A DNA stretch of 64,000 nt from an uncultured Alteromonadaceae bacterium (GCA_947503265.1 CANNDC010000019.1:1-64000); one strand, 5' to 3'; shown: positions 1-9,906, counted from the first letter of the stretch. Notes: generated by a model not told the origin, from the sequence alone. Translations and numbers: made by a program.

Positions 1-320
1 TCAAACAAAGAGATAAAAAGAACTGGAAAATGTTGAGGTGTACATATACGTATTCACGGCGTCCTCGCAAGGAACTAGTTTATTACCTCCATTCTCGTTT
101 GGTTTAACTCTAAACAGCATGATTCAACATTGGGGGTATAAAGCGTAGCAAGGCTTAAAAGATTTTAACCCGCCGTGAAAGCATCCAGCTGCCATGCTTG
201 TTGTTTTTACTTCAGTGTATAAAGCATGGTAAGTCTAAAGATTTCAATGAGCATCTAATTTTTAACTCTCATAACATATTGAAACAGTTAGCAGTTTAAC
301 TCTAAGTTAAACATTGTATA
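1..320. other. Upstream intergenic region without a recognised gene
   Basis: I see no convincing coding region, RNA gene or strong hairpin here. The segment is AT-rich near the 3' end and presumably carries the promoter of the cytochrome gene that starts at 321. I could not pick out a confident -35/-10 pair. Confidence 0.4.
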
Positions 321-2543
321 ATGAGGAAAGTCATATCTTACTGCACCATAGTGCATAGAAAAGCGAGAATCCTTATTAAATTATTTAGTCTAGTTCTTTC
401 TTTTTCACTGTTAATATCCTTTAGTTTTTCCGGAGTTGCGAAGGCATCTTCTCCAGACCAATGTGTTGACTGCCATCAAAATCAAGTTAACGACTGGAAA
501 AAGTCTGATCATGCCAAGGCAATGGATATCGCTAACCCAAGTTCTGTATTGGCAGATTTCAATAATGCTAGTGTTGAGCATTACGGGCAGAGTGCTAAAT
601 TCACCAACGAAGACGGTAAGTATTGGGCGACCATTTCCCGAGGTGAAACTACACAAAAATATCAATTGGATTACACCTTTGGTCACTATCCCCTGCAGCA
701 ATTTCTCGTTAAAGCCGATGGTGGTCGTTATCAAGTTTTGCCATTTTCTTGGGACAGCCGTCCCGAATCTGAAGGCGGTCAACGCTGGTTTGCTATTTAC
801 GCAGATGAAGATATAAAACCCAACGACAGATTGCATTGGCAGCAGCCATTGCAAAATTGGAATGGTATGTGTGCTGATTGTCATTCGGATGGGTTAAAAC
901 GTAACTATTCTGTTGCCGAAAATACCTTTAGCACAAGTTGGGACAATATTAATGTCGGTTGTCAATCTTGCCATGGCAAAATGACGGATCATGCGAAAAC
1001 GGGAAAATTTAATACAGAAGATTATGCTGGTTCAAAAGAAATAGCCAAGTGGTTGTTGTCATTGGAAGACTTGGATGGCGAATGGATTACCAGAAAGCCG
1101 AGTCCAAAACGCGATAACCGTTTTATGGAAAATTGTTATGCTTGTCACTCGCTGCGATCTCCCTTAACGGATGGTTTTGTCCACGACGCGCCATTTCTAG
1201 ATCAATTTTCACCCAATTTCATTGCCGCTCCCTTATATCATGCAGATGGTCAGATAAAAGAAGAGGTCTATGTGTATGGCTCTTTCTTGCAAAGTAAAAT
1301 GCATGCAGCTGGCGTAAATTGCTTGGACTGTCACAATGAACATTCAATGAAGCTCAAAGCGCCAGATAATGGAGTATGTTCACAATGCCATAACCCCCAA
1401 GTTTTTGATGTAGTAGAGCACCATGGTCACAAAGAGCAGAGTACAGGTAGTCTTTGCGTAAGTTGTCACATGCCAACTACAACCTACATGGGTGTTGATG
1501 CTAGACGGGATCATAGTTTCAAAATCCCTCGCCCTCACCTTTCAGACAAATTCGATACGCCGAATGCCTGTGTGGCCTGCCATGATGATAAATCTAATCA
1601 ATGGGCCACAGATAGTTTGAAAAAGTGGCACGGTGCCCCTGCCAAGCTCAGTTCAACTAAAATGGATTTTCAACGTTTGCAAATTGGCGAACGATTATCC
1701 ATAGCGCAGCATTTAGCGATCATTAATGATTCCTCCTTGAGTGAAATTCTCAGAGCCACGGCAATTACACAACTGCCAAATACTGTAGGGCAATTATTTG
1801 ATGCACAGATTCAAGGTTGGGTGGATTCTGAATTGCCATTAATAAGGTTGGCATTGGCGAAAAATGGACAATTGTTGGCACCAGAAGATAGGCAAAAGAG
1901 TTTTTCTAAGTTACTTAAAGATGAGTATCGTTCAGTAAGAACCGCTGCGGCCAACCATCTAATCAATATTCCAATAGCCGACAAAACATTACTGCAAAAA
2001 TCGTTGAATGAATTGATGCATTCAAATGACATCAGTTCATGGCGAGGTGAAGGTCACCTGAACCAAAGCATGGTTCATATGAATATAGGAGACGCTGAAA
2101 AGACAATCGAATCACTAACTCGAGGTATCAAAGTCGACCCATACTTCACCGAAAACTATATCAATTTAGCGGATATCTATCGGGCAATGGGCGACGCCAA
2201 TAATGAAAAGAAAACTTTCGAAGCTGGCCTCGAAGCAACGCCAAATGCGGCTATGCTACAATACAGTTATGGATTACACCTGATTAGATCCAAACAAATT
2301 GGTGACGCTCTCAACGCATTTGCTAAGGCAGTAAAAATTTCGCCAGATAACAGCCAATTTGCCTATGTGTACTTGATAGCAATGGATGCAAACGGACAAA
2401 CCAAGCGTGCACTTTCAATTTTGAAATCGATTATTAGACGCTTTAATGGCGATCCACAATTGGCGCAGCTAGGCATGAGTTATGCGCAAAAAATGAATGA
2501 TGAACAAAGTTACAATTACTTTGCTAAATTCCTTCAAAAGTGA
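321..2543 (+). CDS. Octaheme c-type cytochrome with C-terminal TPR repeats
   Basis: The 740-residue protein starts with a positively charged n-region and a hydrophobic segment ending near residue 40, consistent with export to the periplasm. Eight CXXCH haem motifs follow (CVDCH, CADCH, CQSCH, CYACH, CLDCH, CSQCH, CVSCH, CVACH), all in the N-terminal 430 residues. The last roughly 150 residues are TPR-like helical repeats. This is the layout of cytochrome c554/multihaem-TPR proteins that move electrons or dock partners in the periplasm. It is followed after 15 bp by a flavin-dependent halogenase-like gene, so the two are probably co-transcribed. Domain identity is read from the motifs. The electron donor and acceptor are unknown, and a link to the neighbouring galactan locus is only positional. 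Confidence 0.85.
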   Translation: MRKVISYCTIVHRKARILIKLFSLVLSFSLLISFSFSGVAKASSPDQCVDCHQNQVNDWKKSDHAKAMDIANPSSVLADFNNASVEHYGQSAKFTNEDGKYWATISRGETTQKYQLDYTFGHYPLQQFLVKADGGRYQVLPFSWDSRPESEGGQRWFAIYADEDIKPNDRLHWQQPLQNWNGMCADCHSDGLKRNYSVAENTFSTSWDNINVGCQSCHGKMTDHAKTGKFNTEDYAGSKEIAKWLLSLEDLDGEWITRKPSPKRDNRFMENCYACHSLRSPLTDGFVHDAPFLDQFSPNFIAAPLYHADGQIKEEVYVYGSFLQSKMHAAGVNCLDCHNEHSMKLKAPDNGVCSQCHNPQVFDVVEHHGHKEQSTGSLCVSCHMPTTTYMGVDARRDHSFKIPRPHLSDKFDTPNACVACHDDKSNQWATDSLKKWHGAPAKLSSTKMDFQRLQIGERLSIAQHLAIINDSSLSEILRATAITQLPNTVGQLFDAQIQGWVDSELPLIRLALAKNGQLLAPEDRQKSFSKLLKDEYRSVRTAAANHLINIPIADKTLLQKSLNELMHSNDISSWRGEGHLNQSMVHMNIGDAEKTIESLTRGIKVDPYFTENYINLADIYRAMGDANNEKKTFEAGLEATPNAAMLQYSYGLHLIRSKQIGDALNAFAKAVKISPDNSQFAYVYLIAMDANGQTKRALSILKSIIRRFNGDPQLAQLGMSYAQKMNDEQSYNYFAKFLQK

Positions 2544-2558
2544 AGTTTCGTTAATAAT

Positions 2559-4073
2559 ATGCTTAATATGAATAACAACAGAATCACCATTGTCGGCGGA
2601 GGAACCTCAGGATGGATTACGGCGGCCGTATTATCTAAGGAACTTTGCGCTAGAGGTGTGGAGATACAATTGGTAGAAAGCGCTGACGTGCCCACCATTG
2701 GTGTCGGTGAAGCGACTATTCCTCCTATAATACTGTTGTTGGACTATCTTGAATTAGACCGTAAAGATTTCTTAGAAAAGGTAAATGGCACGTTTAAATA
2801 TGGCATTCACTTTGAAAACTGGTCTAACATTGGCGAAAAATATATGCATAGCTTTGGCGCTATGGGAACGCCATTGAATAGTATTCCCTTTACTCAGCTT
2901 TGGTTAGCCAACGTAAGCCAAAATAATCTCAGTCATTTCAATGACTATTCAGCGTCAGCTATCGCCGCCTATGCTGGCAAATTTCATCCACCTGTGGCTC
3001 GACCGAAAGGGGCGAGCCCTAACCATTTTTTTCCATTAAATAGTCTTCAATATGCTTATCATTTTGATGCTGCTTTACTCGTTAGCGTGTTGAAGGAATA
3101 TGCTTTGGCTAAAGGTGTGAAACGAACTATTGGTACGGTTGAAAGTATTCATAATGCTGACCATAGTGATGATATTGAAACTATTAGATTATCCAACGGT
3201 GAAGAGATAACGGCCGATTTATTTGTAGATTGCTCTGGAATGCGAGGATTGTTTAACAAGCAACATTTTCAATGCGAATTTAATGATTGGAGTCACTACC
3301 TACCCTGCAATTCTGCCATTGCGATGCAAACAAAAATTGATACACCACCGATGCCCTACACCAAGTCAATTGCAATGGATGCGGGTTGGCGATGGCAAAT
3401 ACCATTGCGGAATCGTTTAGGGAATGGCTATGTTTATTCTGATGAGTTTATTTCGGATGAAAAAGCGGAAGCTGATTTGTGTAGTGCCCTTTCCGAACAC
3501 GAAATTGTTGCTGAACCACGAAGACTCAAATTCAAAACAGGGTGTTTGACACAACCTTGGTTTCGAAATAGCGTGGCTATCGGTTTGTCGAGTGGCTTTT
3601 TCGAACCCCTTGAATCTACAAGTATCCACTTAGTTCACAAATACGCCATATTGTTAAAAGACGCTTTGCTTAGCGATAAACAAACTAAGCAGCTAAGAAA
3701 AGACTTTAACACTAGCTTTATGGAAGATGCCCTTGCCATAAGAGATTTTTTGGTTGCGCACTATTGCATTACCGATCGGCAAGACACTGAATTCTGGCGT
3801 CACTGTCGATCGATGAATATTCCCCAATCGTTACAAGACATTTTAATTGAGTTTAAACAAACAGCTAGCATATCGCTTCGTGAAAACAATCTATTTAGTT
3901 ACGACAGTTGGTTAATGTTATTAACAGGCCAAAAATATCTAAAAGATTATTCTCATTTTGCGAAGCTATTTCCAAATCATGGCGTTCAACCTCAGTTTTT
4001 CAACAACGTGAAAATGGCAATCAATAACGAAGTCAGTAAACTGCAAAGTCACCAAGAATACTTGGCTCAGTGA
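2559..4073 (+). CDS. Tryptophan-halogenase-family FAD-dependent protein
   Basis: The 504-residue protein begins with a dinucleotide-binding motif (IVGGGTSGWITA) that suits FAD. Further family marks are FKYGIHFENW, whose lysine matches the catalytic-lysine region of PrnA-type halogenases, DCSGMRG, a GWRWQIPL segment (the family W-x-W-x-I motif) and EPLESTSIH near the substrate pocket. Flavin-dependent halogenases chlorinate or brominate aromatic substrates with hypohalous acid made from FADH2, O2 and halide. Many marine Alteromonadales and Caulobacterales carry such genes beside TonB receptors and SapC with no known halogenation product, so the substrate here is unknown. An alternative ATG lies three codons in (2568). 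The 3' end overlaps the convergent small gene at 4067 by 7 bp. Confidence 0.85.
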   Translation: MLNMNNNRITIVGGGTSGWITAAVLSKELCARGVEIQLVESADVPTIGVGEATIPPIILLLDYLELDRKDFLEKVNGTFKYGIHFENWSNIGEKYMHSFGAMGTPLNSIPFTQLWLANVSQNNLSHFNDYSASAIAAYAGKFHPPVARPKGASPNHFFPLNSLQYAYHFDAALLVSVLKEYALAKGVKRTIGTVESIHNADHSDDIETIRLSNGEEITADLFVDCSGMRGLFNKQHFQCEFNDWSHYLPCNSAIAMQTKIDTPPMPYTKSIAMDAGWRWQIPLRNRLGNGYVYSDEFISDEKAEADLCSALSEHEIVAEPRRLKFKTGCLTQPWFRNSVAIGLSSGFFEPLESTSIHLVHKYAILLKDALLSDKQTKQLRKDFNTSFMEDALAIRDFLVAHYCITDRQDTEFWRHCRSMNIPQSLQDILIEFKQTASISLRENNLFSYDSWLMLLTGQKYLKDYSHFAKLFPNHGVQPQFFNNVKMAINNEVSKLQSHQEYLAQ

Positions 4074-4354
4074 GTTAAGCTGTTTTCTGCTCGTCTTGCC
4101 CACTCTGGCGCCGCTTTACTTGCAGTAAAACCACTTGCCCCCTCTCGTTTAATAAAACCCACCACACTGGTCGATTCATGTTGTAAGTTCTGCGTGTTGA
4201 CCATGTTGGCCTCAGCAATGACAGAAGGTTTAGGTGTTGGTTCAAATGATGAAAATATGGCTAGCAGTCCAATACACAGCAAGAAAACAATTTTAAATTC
4301 TGCTAAATCACAAGTTTGTTTGTAAGTTACGTCCGATAAATTTGTAGATTTCAT
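4067..4354 (-). CDS. Small single-pass membrane protein, unknown function
   Basis: A 95-residue product with one hydrophobic segment (about residues 23-38, FKIVFLLCIGLLAIFSS) preceded by a short N-terminal part. The case for a real gene is a clear AAGGAG ribosome-binding site 7 nt upstream of the ATG, and a position in the same orientation as SapC and the TonB receptor. The C-terminal half is polar and has no motif I recognise. It converges on the halogenase gene with a 7 bp overlap. It may be a small inner-membrane accessory of the receptor cluster, which is inference. Confidence 0.6.
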   Translation of the reverse strand: MKSTNLSDVTYKQTCDLAEFKIVFLLCIGLLAIFSSFEPTPKPSVIAEANMVNTQNLQHESTSVVGFIKREGASGFTASKAAPEWARRAENSLTH

Positions 4355-4583
4355 ATTAATTCTCCTTATTAGATAAGAGCCCTTTACGTTTGTGTCAAAG
4401 CTCTTAGTTGTTGAAGCAAATAATAGGAGTAATGAGTTATCGTATCTTGAAGAAAGTATGGAGATTAAATGATTTTATAGTGTGGAATTCAGATTTTATA
4501 GACATTGCTATTTGCCATCAGTTCGGGATAGGAGCAATTTCAACTACTTGCTGGCTGTTTTCCCGAACTGGATGTATTTGGGC

Positions 4584-5303
4584 CTATCGATTGTTTTCCC
4601 AATGAACTAATTTTTGAATGTGTCCTATGGATGTGATTAGCATATGACAAGCTTGAATGTAACCTTTGCTAAAGAAATCTTCTAAAGTTTGACCTCTCAA
4701 AGCGGCTAACTTTTCTTCATTGATGCCATAGAAACCTTGCAGATTTTTCTGATTTCCATCAGACATAGTAACCTTGAGTTGCAATTGTTCAATTAAACTA
4801 TGTTCAATCAAAGCATCTACAAATGCATCTGTTTTAGGCAAACCTTGTAACAAACGCCCAAGTATTGCAGTAATACTCTTAAGGTATTCAGTCGCATTGC
4901 CTTGCTCATCAAACAGACGCTCACCACCTTCTTCAGTCACGCGTTTATGTTCTAATTGGATGGTAACAACGGTATTGTCTCGGGTTGGTTTTTCATTTTC
5001 GTTACCCGTTATCCCCATCAAGAAAGGTTGACGTCTAACATGCAATGGCAGGTAACTCGCTTGCCATTGGTCATTTTTTAAATACAAATTGGTGCCTGGC
5101 TCAAGTCCCGTGAGGGCATACAGTCCAAATCGTCCCGTATTAGGATCTTTGAGAAAACACACTGAATATTCCGTCACCAAGGATCGTAATTCATCAGCAA
5201 TAACAGGCACTATATTGGTTTTCTCACCAAATTTTTCACCTCGTGAAGTGATGACAGTTACATTTTTATGTTCAACTGGATCTAGCATTGTGTAGTTAGA
5301 CAA
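4584..5303 (-). CDS. SapC family protein
   Basis: The product has the SapC-family look: a start reading SNYTMLDPVEHK, a VPVIADE segment, then FGLYALTGLEPGTNLY and LPLHVRRQPFL. I place the start at a TTG at 5303. A strong AAGGAG lies 6 nt upstream of it, and the resulting N-terminus matches the usual start of the family. That gives 239 residues. A longer reading from a TTG at 5333 has no such site. SapC was first described as part of an S-layer or surface-array operon. In proteobacteria it recurs next to tryptophan-halogenase-like genes and TonB-dependent receptors of glycan loci, as here. Its biochemical role is not established. Confidence 0.85.
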   Translation of the reverse strand: MSNYTMLDPVEHKNVTVITSRGEKFGEKTNIVPVIADELRSLVTEYSVCFLKDPNTGRFGLYALTGLEPGTNLYLKNDQWQASYLPLHVRRQPFLMGITGNENEKPTRDNTVVTIQLEHKRVTEEGGERLFDEQGNATEYLKSITAILGRLLQGLPKTDAFVDALIEHSLIEQLQLKVTMSDGNQKNLQGFYGINEEKLAALRGQTLEDFFSKGYIQACHMLITSIGHIQKLVHWENNR

Positions 5304-5440
5304 AGATAACTCCTTAGTTTGGCTTAAGCCCAAATTAATAGGTTGTTGTTAATTGTTATAGATTAATAGGCATCCTAGCCAATAATGAAGAACTCTGCTC
5401 AGAATTTTGATTAAACGTTGAAATAAAGTAGACCAAAAAT

Positions 5441-5465
5441 AAAGCCGCCTCAGTGAGGCGGCTTT
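5441..5465 (-). terminator. Rho-independent terminator of the TonB receptor gene
   Basis: An 11-bp perfect stem (AAAGCCGCCTC and its complement) closes on a 3-nt loop, 18 bp past the stop of the receptor gene. In the minus direction it runs into a T-rich stretch. It separates the receptor from SapC. Confidence 0.85.
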
Positions 5466-5482
5466 AACTTAGCGTTATATAA

Positions 5483-8284
5483 TTAGAACTTTGCGCTAAT
5501 TCCTATATTGTAACGAGTTCCATATTGCTCAGCGTCAAGAACCTGCTCACTAAAACGTCCGTGACGACGGATAGTTTCGTTGGTTAAGTTTAGTCCGTCT
5601 ATGGAAACTGAAAAAGTTTCATTGATATCGTAACTAAAACTGACATCCCACTGCCCATATGCCTCTACAAAAGTAGGTTCATTACCAAGTGATCTTAAGA
5701 AGTCATCACGCCAGTTGTAAGCTAGGCGAACTTGAAATTCTTCATTTTCATAAAAACCAACCAAGTTAGCAGAATCACTTAAACCGGTTAACGCAGCACT
5801 TTGATTAAAGTTAAATACATCAAAGGTTTCATCGCTTTCAACCATAGTATAATTAGCTACAGTACCGAAGCCAGAATCCCCAAAGAAGTACTGAACATTA
5901 AATTCCCAGCCATCGATGATACGTTTCTGTAAATTAAGAGGAGTGGTTACTTCCCAAGTAATGACAGGATCGCTAGCTGAACTCAAACAAGCAGGGTTCG
6001 GCGTGGCGGAATCATCAGGGCAAGCTGCTCTTGGATTGGCACTCGGATCAGTAATAGGATTGCCGTTTACGTCATTAATAATACGATTTTCTGTACCAGT
6101 ACCTATAAAGTTTTCAGTAAACTTCTTGAAATAAGATACAGATGCAGTACTTCCATCATCACCATACCATTCAAGTGTTAAATCAAAATTATCTGAAGAT
6201 AAGGGCAATAAGTTCGGATTACCCTGAGAAGCTCTGAACGGTCCTTCAGGACGCGGCGCATTTAAACTTGTTCCTGGGAACAATGCGCCTATTCCGGGTC
6301 TACCTATGGTGCGCGAGTATGAAAACCGCGTCACAATCTCATCAGTTACTTCAAGTGACATATCAAAATTTGGCAAAACGCGTCTGTAGCCACCAGTAAC
6401 ATTTTGTGCTGCAGGTGTTCCATCAAATACAACAGACAGTTCTTCTACATTTCGATAGTTTAATGCAGTAATACCATTTTGCACTGTGTAAGCTGTAACG
6501 TCGGTTTTCTCATAACGCACACCGACATTTAGGTCCACGGCCATGTCGTTGAATTCGGTATCGAAATCAAACTTGACATACACCGAATCGGTTTCTTCTT
6601 TCACACCGTTTGTTGTCACATTTGGCGCGCCGAATTGACCTTCCTCTCTGACAATGTCAATAAACTGATTGGCACTGTATATCGGTAACAACGGGAACAA
6701 ATTTTCTTGTCCAGAGAACTGATCTGCTGTGTCACCTAATGGGACAAATTCTAAATCGAGATTTGTCAAAGGTACATTTACGAAGAAAAATGAGCCGCTT
6801 CTGTTAGCAACCACATCAAATTCTGTCGACTGATAGCCGAAGTGTATGTTAGCGAGTGCGCCGTCTTCAATATTTTCCCAGTTACCCGCCAAATGGAGTT
6901 GCTTAACATTGTTTTCCATTTCTAAACCACGTTCTTGATACAAATCAGACACGAGGTTAGCTTTATCATAGGCAGAGCCAGGGATCTTGCTATCATCAAC
7001 TGTTATAGAAGGAATTTCACCAGAAAAATTCGCACCAATATCGACACCTACCCCAGGAGTAGAAGGATCATTATCCGTGTCGAACTTCGGATTTTTCAAG
7101 TTGGCAATTCTTTCGTATATGCCGTCAGGGTTAGCGTGAGAAGTTGAATCATGCGCATCTAACACAAAACTCAAACTATCAGTTGCTTGCCACTCTATAT
7201 TGATACCAATGGAGTCATTTTCTTTTTTCTCAAAGTATTCCCAAGCCCAGAAGTTGAGTTCATCATCTGGGTCAAATGGATTAATAACTGTACCATTAGC
7301 GTCAGTAGTTCCAAACGGGTTGTCAAACCAATATGCAGAACGGTTAGTAGTACTGGCTTCTTCAAAACGAGAAAGCGTGTAATCTGCAGAAATAACTAGC
7401 TCTTCAATAGGTGCAAATTGCAAGACTAACTGTGCATTTTGCCTCTCACGTTCTGTATCATAACGCTCAACAACTGCTGTCCAGGGGTTCCAGAAAGCTT
7501 GGGTAGGGTTTTTCGATGTATCTATAGCTGTTGTATCTATTTGACTGCGGTTACCACGGTTTCTAACCCAGCCGTCAGCCCCAACACGATCTCGACCAGA
7601 ATCACGTTCAGCATGTGATGCGGAAAACAAAATACCAAGTTTCCCATCCATGAAGACGTTACTAATCATTCCGGATATTTCAGGAGTGACACTACTGCCT
7701 TTTTCAACACTGGTGTCAATTACACCTTGAGCACTGGCAAAGGCTTTAAACTCTCCAAAATCAAAAGGCTTAGCCGTTTGAATATTGATTGTTGCGCCTA
7801 TACCACCAGATGAAATATTTGATTTACCCGTCTTAAATACTTCAACTCCTTTAACAGATTCAGACGCGATTTCTCTGAAGTTAAAACTCCGAGTCGGACT
7901 TTGTACTGAAGAGGTTGGCATTTGACGGCCATTGAGAGTAACTAGGTTAAAGTCTGGTCCAAAACCGCGAACCGTAACTGAACTACCCTCGTTGTTTGAC
8001 CTATCAATTGATACGCCCGTTATACGTTGTAGCGATTCTGCTAAGTTAGTATCTGGGAATTTACCGATATCTTCAGCAGTAATGGCGTCAACAACACCAG
8101 AAGATTCTCGTTTTATATTTGCTGAGCTAGCTAATGAACCGCGAATACCCGTTACATTAATGACCTCAACATCCTTCTCTGCAGAAGCTTCTTGTGCAAT
8201 CGCATTACCTGTTAAGGAAGCGCTCCCACCAGCTACTAACATCGCTAGCGCGATAGCGTTAAGTTTGAAATTTTGTGCTTTCAT
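5483..8284 (-). CDS. TonB-dependent outer-membrane receptor (agar-type oligosaccharide branch)
   Basis: The 933-residue protein has a signal peptide ending near AIAQEA, a TonB-box-like VEVINVTGIRGSL, a plug domain (GKFPDTNLAESLQRITGVSI, then VRGFGPDF) and a beta-barrel finishing in the aromatic terminus RYNIGISAKF. Such receptors import large or scarce ligands across the outer membrane using TonB energy. Its place next to the anhydro-L-galactose catabolic genes suggests agar-derived oligosaccharides as ligand; that is inference from context. The ATG has an AGGGG ribosome-binding site. Two TTGTTAACAA-like palindromes lie upstream, so it probably belongs to the same regulon as the anhydrogalactose operon. 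Confidence 0.93.
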   Translation of the reverse strand: MKAQNFKLNAIALAMLVAGGSASLTGNAIAQEASAEKDVEVINVTGIRGSLASSANIKRESSGVVDAITAEDIGKFPDTNLAESLQRITGVSIDRSNNEGSSVTVRGFGPDFNLVTLNGRQMPTSSVQSPTRSFNFREIASESVKGVEVFKTGKSNISSGGIGATINIQTAKPFDFGEFKAFASAQGVIDTSVEKGSSVTPEISGMISNVFMDGKLGILFSASHAERDSGRDRVGADGWVRNRGNRSQIDTTAIDTSKNPTQAFWNPWTAVVERYDTERERQNAQLVLQFAPIEELVISADYTLSRFEEASTTNRSAYWFDNPFGTTDANGTVINPFDPDDELNFWAWEYFEKKENDSIGINIEWQATDSLSFVLDAHDSTSHANPDGIYERIANLKNPKFDTDNDPSTPGVGVDIGANFSGEIPSITVDDSKIPGSAYDKANLVSDLYQERGLEMENNVKQLHLAGNWENIEDGALANIHFGYQSTEFDVVANRSGSFFFVNVPLTNLDLEFVPLGDTADQFSGQENLFPLLPIYSANQFIDIVREEGQFGAPNVTTNGVKEETDSVYVKFDFDTEFNDMAVDLNVGVRYEKTDVTAYTVQNGITALNYRNVEELSVVFDGTPAAQNVTGGYRRVLPNFDMSLEVTDEIVTRFSYSRTIGRPGIGALFPGTSLNAPRPEGPFRASQGNPNLLPLSSDNFDLTLEWYGDDGSTASVSYFKKFTENFIGTGTENRIINDVNGNPITDPSANPRAACPDDSATPNPACLSSASDPVITWEVTTPLNLQKRIIDGWEFNVQYFFGDSGFGTVANYTMVESDETFDVFNFNQSAALTGLSDSANLVGFYENEEFQVRLAYNWRDDFLRSLGNEPTFVEAYGQWDVSFSYDINETFSVSIDGLNLTNETIRRHGRFSEQVLDAEQYGTRYNIGISAKF

Positions 8285-8373
8285 ATGTGCCCCTATGATC
8301 GTTTAACAATTCGGTTTAATTTAGCATTCTTAAGACGAAAACCTTAAACCACCTTGTAAATTGTGCATTGTAA

Positions 8374-8385
8374 ATTGTTTACAAT
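8374..8385. promoter_or_regulatory. Degenerate ATTGTTAACAAT-type operator before the TonB receptor
   Basis: The sequence ATTGTTTACAAT differs from the perfect palindrome seen elsewhere by one central base. It lies about 90 bp upstream of the receptor ATG, within reach of its promoter. Confidence 0.55.
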
Positions 8386-8551
8386 GTTGCCTATTCTCGA
8401 CCTTTTTTTAAACAATATCCACTTTTTTGTTAAAAAAATTCACAATATTTTTTTAGCCATCCCATTGAAATATTAATTTTCTATATATATCAGCATTTTA
8501 TAAAATTTTCTTTGTGTTGGAATTTCTAAATTCTGGTCTGCATCTCTTATT

Positions 8552-8563
8552 ATTGTTAACAAT
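8552..8563. promoter_or_regulatory. Perfect ATTGTTAACAAT palindrome upstream of the TonB receptor
   Basis: A perfect 12-bp inverted repeat about 270 bp upstream of the receptor start. The same word occurs before the sugar porter, before the cycloisomerase operon and before a GntR regulator, so it is probably a regulator-binding site of the anhydro-L-galactose regulon. Confidence 0.65.
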
Positions 8564-8886
8564 ATTGTAGGTTATAGTCGTCAATATTATTAGTAAATAA
8601 CCTAAAAAGTAGAATAAATTGAAGTGCAATTGCACCCAAAGAAAACTATAAAAGTGAAAATCGAGGCAATTTCTTGCTTTCGTTCTGCTACTCATATGAT
8701 TAGTGTGATTGGTGGCAAATAAAACTGAAATAGTAATTGTCGAGCATGTAGATAAAACAAATATAAAAGCCGAGGGTGGTTAAAGTGTAAAGCCGTAAAT
8801 ATCTGACAATACACTTCACTGAAAATAAACTAGGGTCAACAGCCCCTAACCTTGTTGCAAATCTATATTGACCGAAGAAAGTGTGT

Positions 8887-9894
8887 TTATTTTAGAGAAA
8901 CTGACATTAAATAGTCATCGGCCGTGAGGTAAAGTGTTTTCTCATCACTACTAAGAGTACAATTTGCTGTAAGTTGCCCAGTTCTTATTTTTGCTAAAAT
9001 CTTGCCATCAGAATCAAACAACCATACTCCGCCGGGACCTGTAGCGAATATCATTCCATTAGAATGCACAACCATTCCGTCAGGCATCCCTTGCTCTCCT
9101 TCTTTACCAAGTAGGTGAGAAGCATCATAAAACATTCGTTTATTACTGACAGTGCCGTCAGCAGCTACATCGTAAGCAAGCCAGTGCGGGTTGCCATAAT
9201 CAGACACAGCCACAATAAGTGTTTCTTCATCAATTGTTAAACCTATACCATTGGGATAGGAAACATCTCCATCTAGAAGTTGAAGTGAACCATCTGATTG
9301 CAAGAGGTAAATACCGTTATGCGCCAGTTCCTTTCTTGGATCATCATTGGCTTTGTCTAAGCCATAGGGAGGATCAGTAAAATAAAGCGCTCCATGAGAG
9401 TTAAGGACACCGTCGTTAGGGCTATTTAAGCGTTTACCTTGATAGCGAGAGGCTAGAGAGCTAAACATTGCTTTTGGGGTTGCTAGGGATGACTCCATTA
9501 CTGCAACCCGACGGTCTCCGTGTTGAAGTAACACAAGCTGGTTTTCTTGGTTTATCAACAAGCCATTTGAGCCTGTGATATAGTCTCCTTCAATCAAACT
9601 GGTTCCGCCAGAGGGTTCTAAGTAAGCAGATAAGCCATCTTTTTCCGAATATTTCAAAACACGATTGTTTGGAATATCTGAAAACAACAGGTAGTTACCT
9701 TCAGCAACCCATACGGGTCCCTCTGTCCACTCAAAGCCATCAGCTAAGGTTTTTACGGTTACCGCTGGATCAATAACTTGTAGAGCACTTTCGTCATATA
9801 TCTCGATATTAGGATTAGCCTTTGAAGGCGAATCCTCAACTCTTGTACAAGCCGCCAAAATAATAACTGAGCAGAGAATTAGCGTAACTTTCAC
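8887..9894 (-). CDS. SMP-30/gluconolactonase-like lipoprotein
   Basis: The 335-residue protein starts at a GTG with an AAAGGAT ribosome-binding site. Its lipobox (LAAC, cysteine about residue 16) points to membrane anchoring. The six-bladed propeller signature of the SMP-30 family is clear: FEWTEGPVWV with the metal-binding glutamate, LNSPNDGVL, FTDPPYGL and MPDGMVVHSNG. Family members hydrolyse sugar lactones using a divalent metal. It follows the KDPG aldolase gene by 12 bp, so the two are co-transcribed. An aldonolactone from anhydrogalactose oxidation would be a natural substrate, yet that chemistry is cytoplasmic while this protein looks exported, so the true substrate is open. Confidence 0.85.
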   Translation of the reverse strand: MKVTLILCSVIILAACTRVEDSPSKANPNIEIYDESALQVIDPAVTVKTLADGFEWTEGPVWVAEGNYLLFSDIPNNRVLKYSEKDGLSAYLEPSGGTSLIEGDYITGSNGLLINQENQLVLLQHGDRRVAVMESSLATPKAMFSSLASRYQGKRLNSPNDGVLNSHGALYFTDPPYGLDKANDDPRKELAHNGIYLLQSDGSLQLLDGDVSYPNGIGLTIDEETLIVAVSDYGNPHWLAYDVAADGTVSNKRMFYDASHLLGKEGEQGMPDGMVVHSNGMIFATGPGGVWLFDSDGKILAKIRTGQLTANCTLSSDEKTLYLTADDYLMSVSLK

Positions 9895-9906
9895 TTAAAT
9901 ATCCTT

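Larger units (their letters stand above)
8285..8886. other. Promoter region of the TonB receptor; otherwise non-coding
   Basis: About 600 bp of AT-rich sequence between the receptor start and the end of the lactonase-like gene. It holds two TTGTTAACAA-type palindromes, annotated separately. A short open frame on the minus strand (8498-8695) has no ribosome-binding site or recognisable product, so I do not call it. The length of the region and the two sites suggest extended regulation of the receptor. Confidence 0.5.

Noticed and set aside
4408..4605. 65-codon open frame on the plus strand
   Set aside because: No ribosome-binding site or protein-like pattern; it overlaps the SapC 3' end.
8498..8695. 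65-codon open frame on the minus strand upstream of the TonB receptor
   Set aside because: Overlaps a perfect operator palindrome, and its composition is that of AT-rich intergenic DNA.
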